Source: an uncultured Caulobacteraceae bacterium (GTDB lineage Bacteria; Pseudomonadota; Alphaproteobacteria; Caulobacterales; Caulobacteraceae). From it: 5,089 nt of DNA. A model generated the notes under the pieces. It ran no database searches. It was not told the DNA's origin and saw only the letters and a program-made list of their open reading frames with translations. Position numbers and translations under genes: made by a program. Of the stretch, positions 1 to 5,089 are shown piece after piece; the stretch's first letter is position 1; each line of letters begins with the position of its first letter. Where the stretch lies: NCBI GenBank assembly GCA_903884915.1, contig CAISGS010000216.1, positions 1-5,089 on the forward strand. The letters run 5' to 3'.

Positions 1-1
1 C

Positions 2-475
2 ATGCGCCGCGCGGTGGAAGAGCTCAACAAGCGTCCGCAGCTGCGCCGTGACGTATTTATGCGCGGCGATCCGCAGGCGGTGAAGATTGTCTCGCACAGC
101 CGCCTGACCGGCGAGCTTTACGAACTGGTTCAGGCCTATGTCGAACAGCGCCGCCGCGAGGTGGTGCGCTATTATCATCCCCGCGCGCCTCAGGCCTATC
201 CGTTGGACGATGCGCGGGTGCGTCTGCGTCACAAGTTGCCAGAACTGACCGGCTGGACCTCGCTTGAGGATGTCGCGCCCCATAGCGTGGATCTGGGACT
301 AGAAGAGGGACCGAGCCGGGCCTCCTATGTGGCATCAACCCTGTCGGCTAGCCTCGAACTGGTCAAGGAAGGCGCGCTTGAGGCGCGTCAGATAGAGGCC
401 TTTACCGAGGTCTATATTCGCGCCCGGGCCTCGGCACGGGTGGATGATCTGGTCGTCGATGAGGCGCAAGCATGA
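2..475 (+). CDS. scpA: Segregation and condensation protein A, C-terminal part (5' truncated by window edge)
   Basis: ScpA is the kleisin subunit of the bacterial SMC-ScpAB condensin; it bridges the SMC heads and helps compact and segregate the chromosome in the cytoplasm. About 157 C-terminal residues are visible, roughly 60% of a typical alphaproteobacterial ScpA. The frame is open to the left edge, so the ATG at base 2 is probably an internal methionine, not the start. Recognisable family segments are RPQLRRDVFMRGDP near visible residues 12-25, the helix LYELVQAYVEQRRREV, the segment ending in LTGWTSLEDVAP, and the C-terminal winged-helix part that contacts the SMC head (SRASYVASTLSASLELVKEG, then ARQIEAFTEVYIRA). 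The stop TGA at 473-475 overlaps the ATG of scpB in an ATGA junction, which implies translational coupling of the two partners. Identification is by motif recall and by the adjacent scpB. Confidence 0.93.
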   Translation: MRRAVEELNKRPQLRRDVFMRGDPQAVKIVSHSRLTGELYELVQAYVEQRRREVVRYYHPRAPQAYPLDDARVRLRHKLPELTGWTSLEDVAPHSVDLGLEEGPSRASYVASTLSASLELVKEGALEARQIEAFTEVYIRARASARVDDLVVDEAQA

Positions 476-1113
476 GTGATTTTGAAACCACGGAACGCTC
501 GGTCGAGGCCCTGTTATTTGCCGCCGCTGAGCCCCTGTCGGCCAGTGACTTGGCGCGCCGCCTGCCCGATGGGGCGGATGTCGGGCGCGCACTGATGGCG
601 CTTAAGCAACGCTATGTCGGGCGCGGTATCGAACTGGCCTGCGTCGCCGATCGCTGGCGGTTTCAGACGGCGGAAGATCTGTCCTATCTGATGACCGAAG
701 AGCGTGAAGAGCCGCGTCGTCTGTCACGGGCGGCGCAAGAGACCCTCGCCATCATCGCCTACCACCAACCCGTCACCCGCGCCGAGATCGAACAGATCCG
801 AGGTGTTCAGGCCAGCCGAGGCACGCTGGATGTGCTGCTCGAACTGGGCATGGTGCGGTTGAGGGGGCGAAGGCGCTCTCCGGGCCGGCCGGTGACCTAT
901 GGCACCTCTGATCTCTTCCTTGAGCATTATGGCTTGGCCAGTCTCGCGGACCTTCCCGGCGCGGCGGACATGAAGGCTCTGGGTCTGCTGGGCATGGATC
1001 TACCGCAAGACTTCCACGTACCCGACCCCAGCGGCGGCGGTGATGGCGACGAGGATCCCTTGGATGCCGAGGACAGCCCCGAATTCCATCAGGACTTCCT
1101 GCTCGAAGGCTAG
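472..1113 (+). CDS. scpB: Segregation and condensation protein B
   Basis: ScpB dimerises and binds the central region of ScpA to form the SMC-ScpAB condensin that organises newly replicated chromosomes. The 213-residue product has the expected double winged-helix layout: an N-terminal unit at about residues 8-75 (VEALLFAAAEPLSASDLARR) and a second unit at about 84-150. The second contains the family hallmark LSRAAQETLAIIAYHQPVTR and EIEQIRGV, then SPGRPVTYGTSDLFLEHYGL and SLADLPG near 136-163. The tail from about 184 is Gly/Asp/Glu-rich and acidic, probably disordered, as is common in alphaproteobacterial ScpB. The ATG at 472 is chosen because it lies in the ATGA overlap with scpA and the protein begins at the usual family point. 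The TAG stop at 1111-1113 overlaps the stop of the convergent phospholipase gene. Alphaproteobacterial scpB is often followed by tatA; that is not the case here. Confidence 0.95.
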   Translation: MSDFETTERSVEALLFAAAEPLSASDLARRLPDGADVGRALMALKQRYVGRGIELACVADRWRFQTAEDLSYLMTEEREEPRRLSRAAQETLAIIAYHQPVTRAEIEQIRGVQASRGTLDVLLELGMVRLRGRRRSPGRPVTYGTSDLFLEHYGLASLADLPGAADMKALGLLGMDLPQDFHVPDPSGGGDGDEDPLDAEDSPEFHQDFLLEG

Positions 1114-2867
1114 GCCCCGCTATAGTCGTTGCGGCTTTCGCGCCTGCCAATATCGGTGACGGGGTGGCGCAGGCGCTGGAGGGCGGCCTTCATGGCGACA
1201 TAGCCCGCGCTGACGGCCGGATCGAAGGCTTCCCAATCGCGGATATCGATCCCGGCAAGGTTGGGGACCACCAGCACGTCACTGGCTTCTCGGCTTGCGA
1301 TCAGGTCCCGGCCGGTCGAAACGGTTCCGGCGCGCATCAGCAGGGCCACAATCGGTGGGCCTTGGCGCCATTCTCCAGACCAGAACCAACGCCACAGAGA
1401 CGGGGGAGGGGCGACATCGGTTGCGCTCAGACCTCGCGCACGGGAGACGTCGACCGCAACGATTGGCCCTCGGTGCATGTTGCGCAGAACGTCGGCGGGC
1501 AGGTTCTTCATCACCCCGCCATCGACCAGAACATTGTCGCCGTCATTCACCGGCGGCAAGATGCCCGGCAAGGAGAGGGAGGCGCGTAAGGACCATCTCA
1601 GCTGGCCACGGGCATGGAGTTGGTAGGTCCCCAACGTCAAGTTGGACGAGATGCAGAAGAAGGGCAGCCACAGATCAGCGATCTGAAAATCCCCAAAATG
1701 CTCCTCAAGCCGCTCCTCCACCTTGAGGCCTCGGGTCATGGCGATCATCGGAAAGGCGATATCGTCTAGGGGGCTGGATTCGACAAAGGCTTTGCGAATG
1801 CGCCAATCGATCTCGTCATCGTCCCAGCCCATGGCCAAGGCTGCGGCGATTACCGCGCCCATCGATGTGCCACAGACAAAATCAATCGGTGTGTCACTTT
1901 CTCTCAAGGCCTTGATCGCCCCGATATGGGCATAGGCCCTCGCGCCGCCGCCTGAGAGCACCAGACCCACGGCCATACCAGTGAAGAACCGCGCCATTCG
2001 AGCATAGTGATCGTCAGACCTGTCCTTGATATGGAACAGTTGAGCCGCTGGCAGGCGGTCCAGCCAAGCCTCGGATCCTGAAGGCAGCAGACAGTCAGCC
2101 GATTGGATCAAGATCAGGTCGATGAGGCGCTGTCGCAATAGGGGCTCTGGCAGAACAGTTGGGACGCAGTCCTCGGGCGAACCCGCGCCCTTGGCCATCA
2201 GGAACAGCCGGTCCACCTGACGGCCAACGACATTTTTCCAATAGGTCTCATGGGCTTCGGCGACATAGAGGATGAAGTCGTGGCCTTGCTCGGCGGTTGA
2301 AAACCACTCGGTCGATGAGCGTTCAGCCTCAACGCCCATGACGCAGATCGAATAGCCCAGTTGTCTGACCGCGTGGGCGATCTGTTCGACCTGCTCGCGG
2401 GCCTTGACCTCTTTAGTCATGCCATAGAAGCCAAAGACGCTGGGCGCACCCTGGGAGGCGCGGCTGGCCGTCTGCCGTGCGCGCTGGATCATTAACCGCG
2501 CCAACTGGACCATGATCTTGGCATCGTCTTCGGCGGCTTTGAAGAAGGCGGCGCGGGGCAGGGCGAGGATTTCACTGTCACGCAGGGCAACGACCTTGGC
2601 CGAATGGACGGTGCCGGAGATCATGGCCATCTCGCCCGCCGGTTCTCCCGGCCTGATCACCCCCAGAAAATGCGGGTCCATACCCTCATCTTGGCGAATG
2701 GCCCCAAGCCGTCCGGCCCGCAGAAAATAGATATGGTCCGCCTCTTCCCCCGCCTCATAGAGGGTTGAGCCTCCGGGCAAGGAGAAGGTCACCACGTCCA
2801 GAGCGAAACTGGACTCTAGGAACAGCCGCGAGAGCGCTGTGTCGGCCAGATGGTGGGGCAACTTCAT
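1110..2867 (-). CDS. Patatin-like phospholipase with N-terminal cNMP-binding-like domain (bacterial NTE family)
   Basis: Predicted serine lipid acyl hydrolase (phospholipase/lysophospholipase) of the NTE/RssA-like patatin family; the true substrate cannot be told from sequence. With the ATG at 2867 it has 585 residues. Residues about 25-110 form a cyclic-nucleotide-binding-like beta-roll (phosphate-cassette-like GEMAMISGT at 78-86). About 140-230 is a linker resembling the degenerate NTPase-like middle region of bacterial NTE proteins (DFILYVAEAHETYW), without a Walker A motif. The patatin domain covers about 300-470: oxyanion-hole loop GGGAR (306-310), nucleophile Ser335 in GTSMG, and the dyad Asp449 in DGG. 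All catalytic motifs are intact. No signal peptide or clear membrane span is seen, so a cytoplasmic or membrane-peripheral location is inferred. The frame also extends to a TTG at 2928-2930 (606 residues), but those 21 residues look non-conserved and include the hairpin sequence, so ATG 2867 is preferred. In the cNMP-like domain the usual phosphate-binding Arg is His88. Confidence 0.9.
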   Translation of the reverse strand: MKLPHHLADTALSRLFLESSFALDVVTFSLPGGSTLYEAGEEADHIYFLRAGRLGAIRQDEGMDPHFLGVIRPGEPAGEMAMISGTVHSAKVVALRDSEILALPRAAFFKAAEDDAKIMVQLARLMIQRARQTASRASQGAPSVFGFYGMTKEVKAREQVEQIAHAVRQLGYSICVMGVEAERSSTEWFSTAEQGHDFILYVAEAHETYWKNVVGRQVDRLFLMAKGAGSPEDCVPTVLPEPLLRQRLIDLILIQSADCLLPSGSEAWLDRLPAAQLFHIKDRSDDHYARMARFFTGMAVGLVLSGGGARAYAHIGAIKALRESDTPIDFVCGTSMGAVIAAALAMGWDDDEIDWRIRKAFVESSPLDDIAFPMIAMTRGLKVEERLEEHFGDFQIADLWLPFFCISSNLTLGTYQLHARGQLRWSLRASLSLPGILPPVNDGDNVLVDGGVMKNLPADVLRNMHRGPIVAVDVSRARGLSATDVAPPPSLWRWFWSGEWRQGPPIVALLMRAGTVSTGRDLIASREASDVLVVPNLAGIDIRDWEAFDPAVSAGYVAMKAALQRLRHPVTDIGRRESRNDYSGA

Positions 2868-2890
2868 AAGGGGCAGGCTAATGCCCCCTT
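2868..2890 (-). promoter_or_regulatory. Inverted repeat / mRNA hairpin directly before the patatin start codon
   Basis: The arms AAGGGGCA (2868-2875) and TGCCCCCTT (2882-2890) are complementary except for one bulged base, with a 6-base loop. In the mRNA of the leftward gene the stem ends immediately before the AUG at 2867 and contains the only purine-rich, SD-like run (AAGGGGG), about 16 bases from the start. It could hide the ribosome-binding site, bring it closer to the start by folding, or be fortuitous. The hairpin is seen directly; the function is inferred. Confidence 0.4.
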
Positions 2891-2912
2891 GAGCGTTTGG
2901 CGAATGAGTTTT

Positions 2913-2926
2913 GCAAGTATGCTTGC
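2913..2926. promoter_or_regulatory. Imperfect palindrome in the divergent promoter region, candidate operator
   Basis: GCAAG (2913-2917) and CTTGC (2922-2926) are perfect inverted repeats around TATG; 12 of 14 bases obey dyad symmetry. A further CTTGC lies at 2931-2935, 9 bases after the right arm. The site sits between the divergent phospholipase and leucine-degradation genes, where a transcription factor would act on one or both promoters. It does not match the LiuR-type ACGT-centred palindrome as I recall it, so no regulator is assigned. Confidence 0.3.
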
Positions 2927-2953
2927 CCAACTTGCGAGGCGCAGCCTAAGATC
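2924..2953 (+). promoter_or_regulatory. Weak candidate promoter for mccB
   Basis: TTGCCC at 2924-2929 followed after 14 bases by CCTAAGATC resembles, imperfectly, the Caulobacter-type housekeeping pattern TTGACGS then GCTANAWC. It would place transcription start roughly 40 bases before the mccB ATG. The -35-like element overlaps the right arm of the palindrome at 2913-2926, a position that would suit control by a bound protein. The match is loose and the call is tentative; nothing better was seen in the 126-base region 2868-2993, which otherwise holds no gene. Confidence 0.2.
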
Positions 2954-2993
2954 GACCGGTTCGAGAGCCTCAATCAAAGAAAAATAAGCCGAA

Positions 2994-4601
2994 ATGAGCC
3001 GAATTATCTCCAAGATCGACCCGGGTTCTGCGGCATTTCAGGCCAATCACGCGCTCAATGAGGGCTTGGCTCAGGCGCTGCGAGCGCGAACCGATCAGGC
3101 GGCGCTCGGTGGCCCAGCCCAGGCACGTGAGCGTCACGTCTCGCGCGGCAAGCTCTTGCCCCGGCAGCGGGTTGAGCGGCTGCTAGATGTCGGCGCGCCC
3201 TTCCTCGAAATCGGGGCTCTTGCCGCCAACGGCATGTATGACGATGAGGCCCCAGCGGCCGGGATCATCACCGGCATTGGACGGGTCAGTGGCAGAGAAG
3301 TCATGATCGTCGCCAACGATGCGACCGTCAAAGGCGGCGCCTACTTCCCGATCACCGTCAAAAAGCACCTGCGGGCCCAAGAGATCGCCGAGCAGAACCG
3401 TCTGCCTTGCATCTATCTGGTCGATTCTGGCGGGGCGAACCTGCCGCATCAGGCCGAGGTCTTTCCGGATCGTGACCATTTTGGCCGCATCTTCTTCAAT
3501 CAGGCCCGCATGAGCGCCCAAGGCATCGCCCAGATCGCCTGCGTCATGGGCTCCTGTACGGCGGGTGGGGCCTATGTGCCCGCCATGAGTGATGAGTCCG
3601 TCATTGTGCGCGGGCAGGGCACGATCTTTTTGGGTGGTCCGCCGCTGGTCAAGGCCGCGACGGGCGAAATCATATCCGCCGAAGATCTGGGCGGTGCCGA
3701 TACCCACGGACGTCGCTCTGGCGTGGTTGATCACGTTGCCGATGATGATGAGCATGCCCTCGAGATCGTCCGCTCAATTGTCGCCAACCTGAACACGGTT
3801 AAGCGGGTTGAGATGGATGTGGCTGAGCCAAAGCCGCCGCGTCTGAATCCCGCCGAACTTTACGGCATCGTCCCAGCAGACGTGCGTGCGCCTTACGATG
3901 TGCGCGAGGCGATCGCCCGCATCGTCGATGACAGCCATTTTGACGAGTTCAAGCCCCTCTATGGCACGACCCTTGTGACGGGTTTTGCGCGGATCTGGGG
4001 CTATCCGGTCGCCATATTGGCCAATAATGGCGTGCTGTTCTCCGAAAGCGCTCTGAAAGCGGCCCACTTTATCGAGTTGGCCTGTAAGCGCGGCATACCC
4101 TTGGTCTTCTTGCAAAACATCTCTGGCTTCATGGTCGGCGGGAAGTACGAGGCGGGCGGTATCGCCAAGGACGGGGCCAAGATGGTGACGGCGGTGGCCA
4201 GCGCCAATGTCCCGAAATTCACGGTCCTGATCGGCGGCAGCTTTGGCGCAGGCAATTACGGCATGTGTGGCCGCGCCTACAGCCCGCGCTTCCTGTTCAG
4301 TTGGCCCAATAGCCGTATCAGCGTTATGGGCGGCGAGCAGGCGGCAAGCGTTCTGGCCACCATCAAGCGCGATGGCATGGAGGCCCGTGGCCAAGACTGG
4401 CCTGTGGAAGAGGAGGCCAACTTCAAGGTTCCTATCCGCGAACGCTATGAGGATGAGGGCAATCCCTATTTTGCCACAGCGCGTCTTTGGGACGATGGGG
4501 TTATTGATCCAGCCCAGACCCGCGATGTGTTGGGACTGGCCATCAGTGCGAGCCTGAATGCCCCCATCGAAGAGACGCGGTTCGGTGTCTTTAGAATGTA
4601 G
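2994..4601 (+). CDS. mccB: 3-Methylcrotonyl-CoA carboxylase, beta (carboxyltransferase) subunit
   Basis: Carboxyltransferase subunit (also called LiuB) of biotin-dependent methylcrotonyl-CoA carboxylase, which turns 3-methylcrotonyl-CoA into 3-methylglutaconyl-CoA in leucine and isovalerate breakdown; it works in the cytoplasm with the biotin-carrying alpha subunit. The 535 residues are the usual family length. MCC-type landmarks are [19 protein letters not shown] (72-90), [20 protein letters not shown] (142-161), the N-domain oxyanion loop [14 protein letters not shown] (188-201), [11 protein letters not shown] (238-248), [20 protein letters not shown] (373-392) and the C-domain oxyanion loop [16 protein letters not shown] (414-429). 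These segments favour MCC over propionyl-CoA or acetyl-CoA carboxylases. The start is well fixed: an in-frame TAA at 2985-2987 closes the frame three codons upstream and the N-terminus (ISKIDPGS) fits the family. No clear Shine-Dalgarno precedes it, only the A-rich 2976-2987. It is followed by liuC, and appears to be the first gene of the operon. Confidence 0.95.
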   Translation: MSRIISKIDPGSAAFQANHALNEGLAQALRARTDQAALGGPAQARERHVSRGKLLPRQRVERLLDVGAPFLEIGALAANGMYDDEAPAAGIITGIGRVSGREVMIVANDATVKGGAYFPITVKKHLRAQEIAEQNRLPCIYLVDSGGANLPHQAEVFPDRDHFGRIFFNQARMSAQGIAQIACVMGSCTAGGAYVPAMSDESVIVRGQGTIFLGGPPLVKAATGEIISAEDLGGADTHGRRSGVVDHVADDDEHALEIVRSIVANLNTVKRVEMDVAEPKPPRLNPAELYGIVPADVRAPYDVREAIARIVDDSHFDEFKPLYGTTLVTGFARIWGYPVAILANNGVLFSESALKAAHFIELACKRGIPLVFLQNISGFMVGGKYEAGGIAKDGAKMVTAVASANVPKFTVLIGGSFGAGNYGMCGRAYSPRFLFSWPNSRISVMGGEQAASVLATIKRDGMEARGQDWPVEEEANFKVPIRERYEDEGNPYFATARLWDDGVIDPAQTRDVLGLAISASLNAPIEETRFGVFRM

Positions 4602-4604
4602 GCC

Positions 4605-4625
4605 GTCCGGCGCGGACAGTGTTTT
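4605..4625 (+). terminator. Small GC hairpin followed by TTTT, weak terminator or attenuator
   Basis: GTCCG (4605-4609) and CGGAC (4613-4617) pair around a GCG loop, starting three bases after the mccB stop codon; AGTG and then TTTT (4622-4625) follow. A 5-bp stem with a displaced four-base T run is below the usual intrinsic-terminator standard, and the next gene continues in the same direction. At most it would give partial termination or protect the 3' end of an mccB transcript. The structure is seen; the role is inferred. Confidence 0.3.
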
Positions 4626-4628
4626 CTC

Positions 4629-4648
4629 GAGGGCGTCTCCAAGCCCTC
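4629..4648 (+). other. Second intercistronic stem-loop between mccB and liuC
   Basis: GAGGGC (4629-4634) and GCCCTC (4643-4648) form a perfect 6-bp stem with an 8-base loop. No T run follows, so it is not a classical terminator. It ends 8 bases before the liuC ribosome-binding site and 22 bases before its ATG, leaving the site exposed. It may influence mRNA processing or stability in the operon. Confidence 0.3.
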
Positions 4649-4656
4649 ATCTGCTT

Positions 4657-4663
4657 AAAGGAA
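4657..4663 (+). promoter_or_regulatory. Ribosome-binding site of liuC
   Basis: AAAGGAA lies 7 bases before the ATG at 4671, near-optimal spacing. It decides the liuC start, because the encoded N-terminus is about 15-20 residues longer than the usual start of crotonase-family proteins. It is the clearest Shine-Dalgarno in the window. Confidence 0.65.
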
Positions 4664-4670
4664 TTTGTTC

Positions 4671-5089
4671 ATGACCGACTCCATCGCCTCACCGCTCGTT
4701 ATTGAACCGGGCGAGGCCAAGATTGGCGGGTCCGTGATTTTGGAGGCCTCGCCCTCCGGTGTGGCGGTGGTTCTGATCAATCGCGCCCACCGCAAAAATG
4801 CCTTCGATGCTGAGACCATTGCTGAACTGACTGAAGCCTTTGAGGCGCTGCATGGGGCCGATCATATCCGCGTGGTATTTTTGCGCGGCGCTGGCGGGAG
4901 CTTCAGCGCGGGCGCCGATTTGGAATGGATGGCCTCAGCTGTCGACTGGTCGGAGGACGACAATCGCGCCGATGCTATGGGGCTGGCCCGGATGCTCAAG
5001 GCCTTGCATGATGTCCCCGCCCTGACGGTGGCGCTGGTCGAGGGCTCAGCCTTTGGCGGCGGTGCTGGACTTGTGGCGGCCTGTGACAC
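4671..5089 (+). CDS. liuC: Enoyl-CoA hydratase/isomerase family protein, probable methylglutaconyl-CoA hydratase, N-terminal part (3' truncated by window edge)
   Basis: Crotonase-fold enzyme expected to hydrate 3-methylglutaconyl-CoA to 3-hydroxy-3-methylglutaryl-CoA, the step right after MccAB in leucine degradation. The frame stays open from the ATG at 4671 to the edge: 139 full codons of an expected roughly 260-280. Family motifs are VAVVLINRAHRKNAFDAETI (31-50), the first oxyanion-hole segment LRGAGGSFSAGADLEWM (71-87) and the second, GSAFGGGAGLVAACD (125-139). In rat enoyl-CoA hydratase the residue after GGGC is a catalytic Glu; here the same place (GGGAG) is Gly133. As I recall, this is common in bacterial LiuC proteins, and with SAGADLEWM it supports that subfamily. 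The second catalytic-Glu region lies beyond the window. It sits 69 bases after mccB on the same strand, so it is very probably co-transcribed. The specific substrate rests mainly on this context; the crotonase family assignment is firm. Confidence 0.85.
   Translation, partial: MTDSIASPLVIEPGEAKIGGSVILEASPSGVAVVLINRAHRKNAFDAETIAELTEAFEALHGADHIRVVFLRGAGGSFSAGADLEWMASAVDWSEDDNRADAMGLARMLKALHDVPALTVALVEGSAFGGGAGLVAACD

Noticed and set aside
2..4. ATG at base 2 as the true scpA start
   Set aside because: The protein would lack the whole N-terminal SMC-binding region of ScpA, and the methionine matches an internal position in the family.
773..1150. 125-codon open frame on the - strand across the end of scpB
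   Set aside because: The product is Arg/Pro-rich and low in complexity, and it overlaps both scpB and the end of the phospholipase gene; no sign of real coding.
1164..1726. Three overlapping + strand open frames opposite the phospholipase C-terminal half
   Set aside because: All lie antisense to the intact patatin catalytic region, overlap each other in different frames and lack family features.
2868..2930. TTG at 2930 as the phospholipase start (606 residues)
   Set aside because: The additional 21 residues are not family-like and are partly made by the hairpin sequence; the ATG at 2867 is preferred, though the TTG is not excluded.
3183..3755. 190-codon open frame on the - strand inside mccB
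   Set aside because: It is antisense to the strongly conserved MCC carboxyltransferase; the translation resembles no family and is explained by the GC-rich codon pattern of mccB.
3774..4394. 206-codon open frame on the - strand inside mccB
   Set aside because: Same reason: it is a shadow frame over conserved coding sequence, with no recognisable motif.
4862..5089. Open frame on the - strand antisense to liuC
   Set aside because: It lies opposite conserved crotonase motifs and has a low-complexity Ser/Ala/Pro-rich translation.

Overview
The window reads as ordinary chromosome of an alphaproteobacterium, most likely of the Caulobacterales type. This is inferred from a GC content near 60% by eye, the style of the ScpA/ScpB proteins, weak or absent Shine-Dalgarno sequences at several starts, and a leucine-degradation (liu) gene order. 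The genus cannot be fixed from the sequence alone.

Layout: bases 2-1113 hold the 3' part of scpA and all of scpB on the + strand. They overlap by the 4-base ATGA junction and encode the two non-SMC subunits of the chromosome condensation complex. Running against them, 1110-2867 on the - strand, is a bacterial NTE-type patatin-like phospholipase with an N-terminal cyclic-nucleotide-binding-like domain. Its stop codon shares the palindrome CTAG with the stop of scpB, so no bases separate the two genes. A 126-base divergent intergenic region (2868-2993) follows. It contains a hairpin against the patatin start codon and an imperfect palindrome that could be an operator.

From 2994 rightward on the + strand lies a leucine/isovalerate catabolic operon: the complete methylcrotonyl-CoA carboxylase beta subunit (mccB/liuB), a 69-base gap with two small stem-loops and a good ribosome-binding site, and the 5' part of a methylglutaconyl-CoA hydratase (liuC), which runs off the right edge. 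The two enzymes catalyse consecutive steps: 3-methylcrotonyl-CoA to 3-methylglutaconyl-CoA, then hydration to HMG-CoA. The biotin-carrying alpha subunit (mccA/liuD) and HMG-CoA lyase (liuE) would be expected beyond the right edge.

I found no mobile element, CRISPR array, tRNA, rRNA or convincing new system. All coding sequence is explained by known families. The points worth a second look are regulatory or residue-level: the shared CTAG stop, the hairpin at the patatin start, the loss of the phosphate-binding arginine in its cNMP-like domain, the palindrome in the divergent promoter region, and the paired stem-loops between mccB and liuC.
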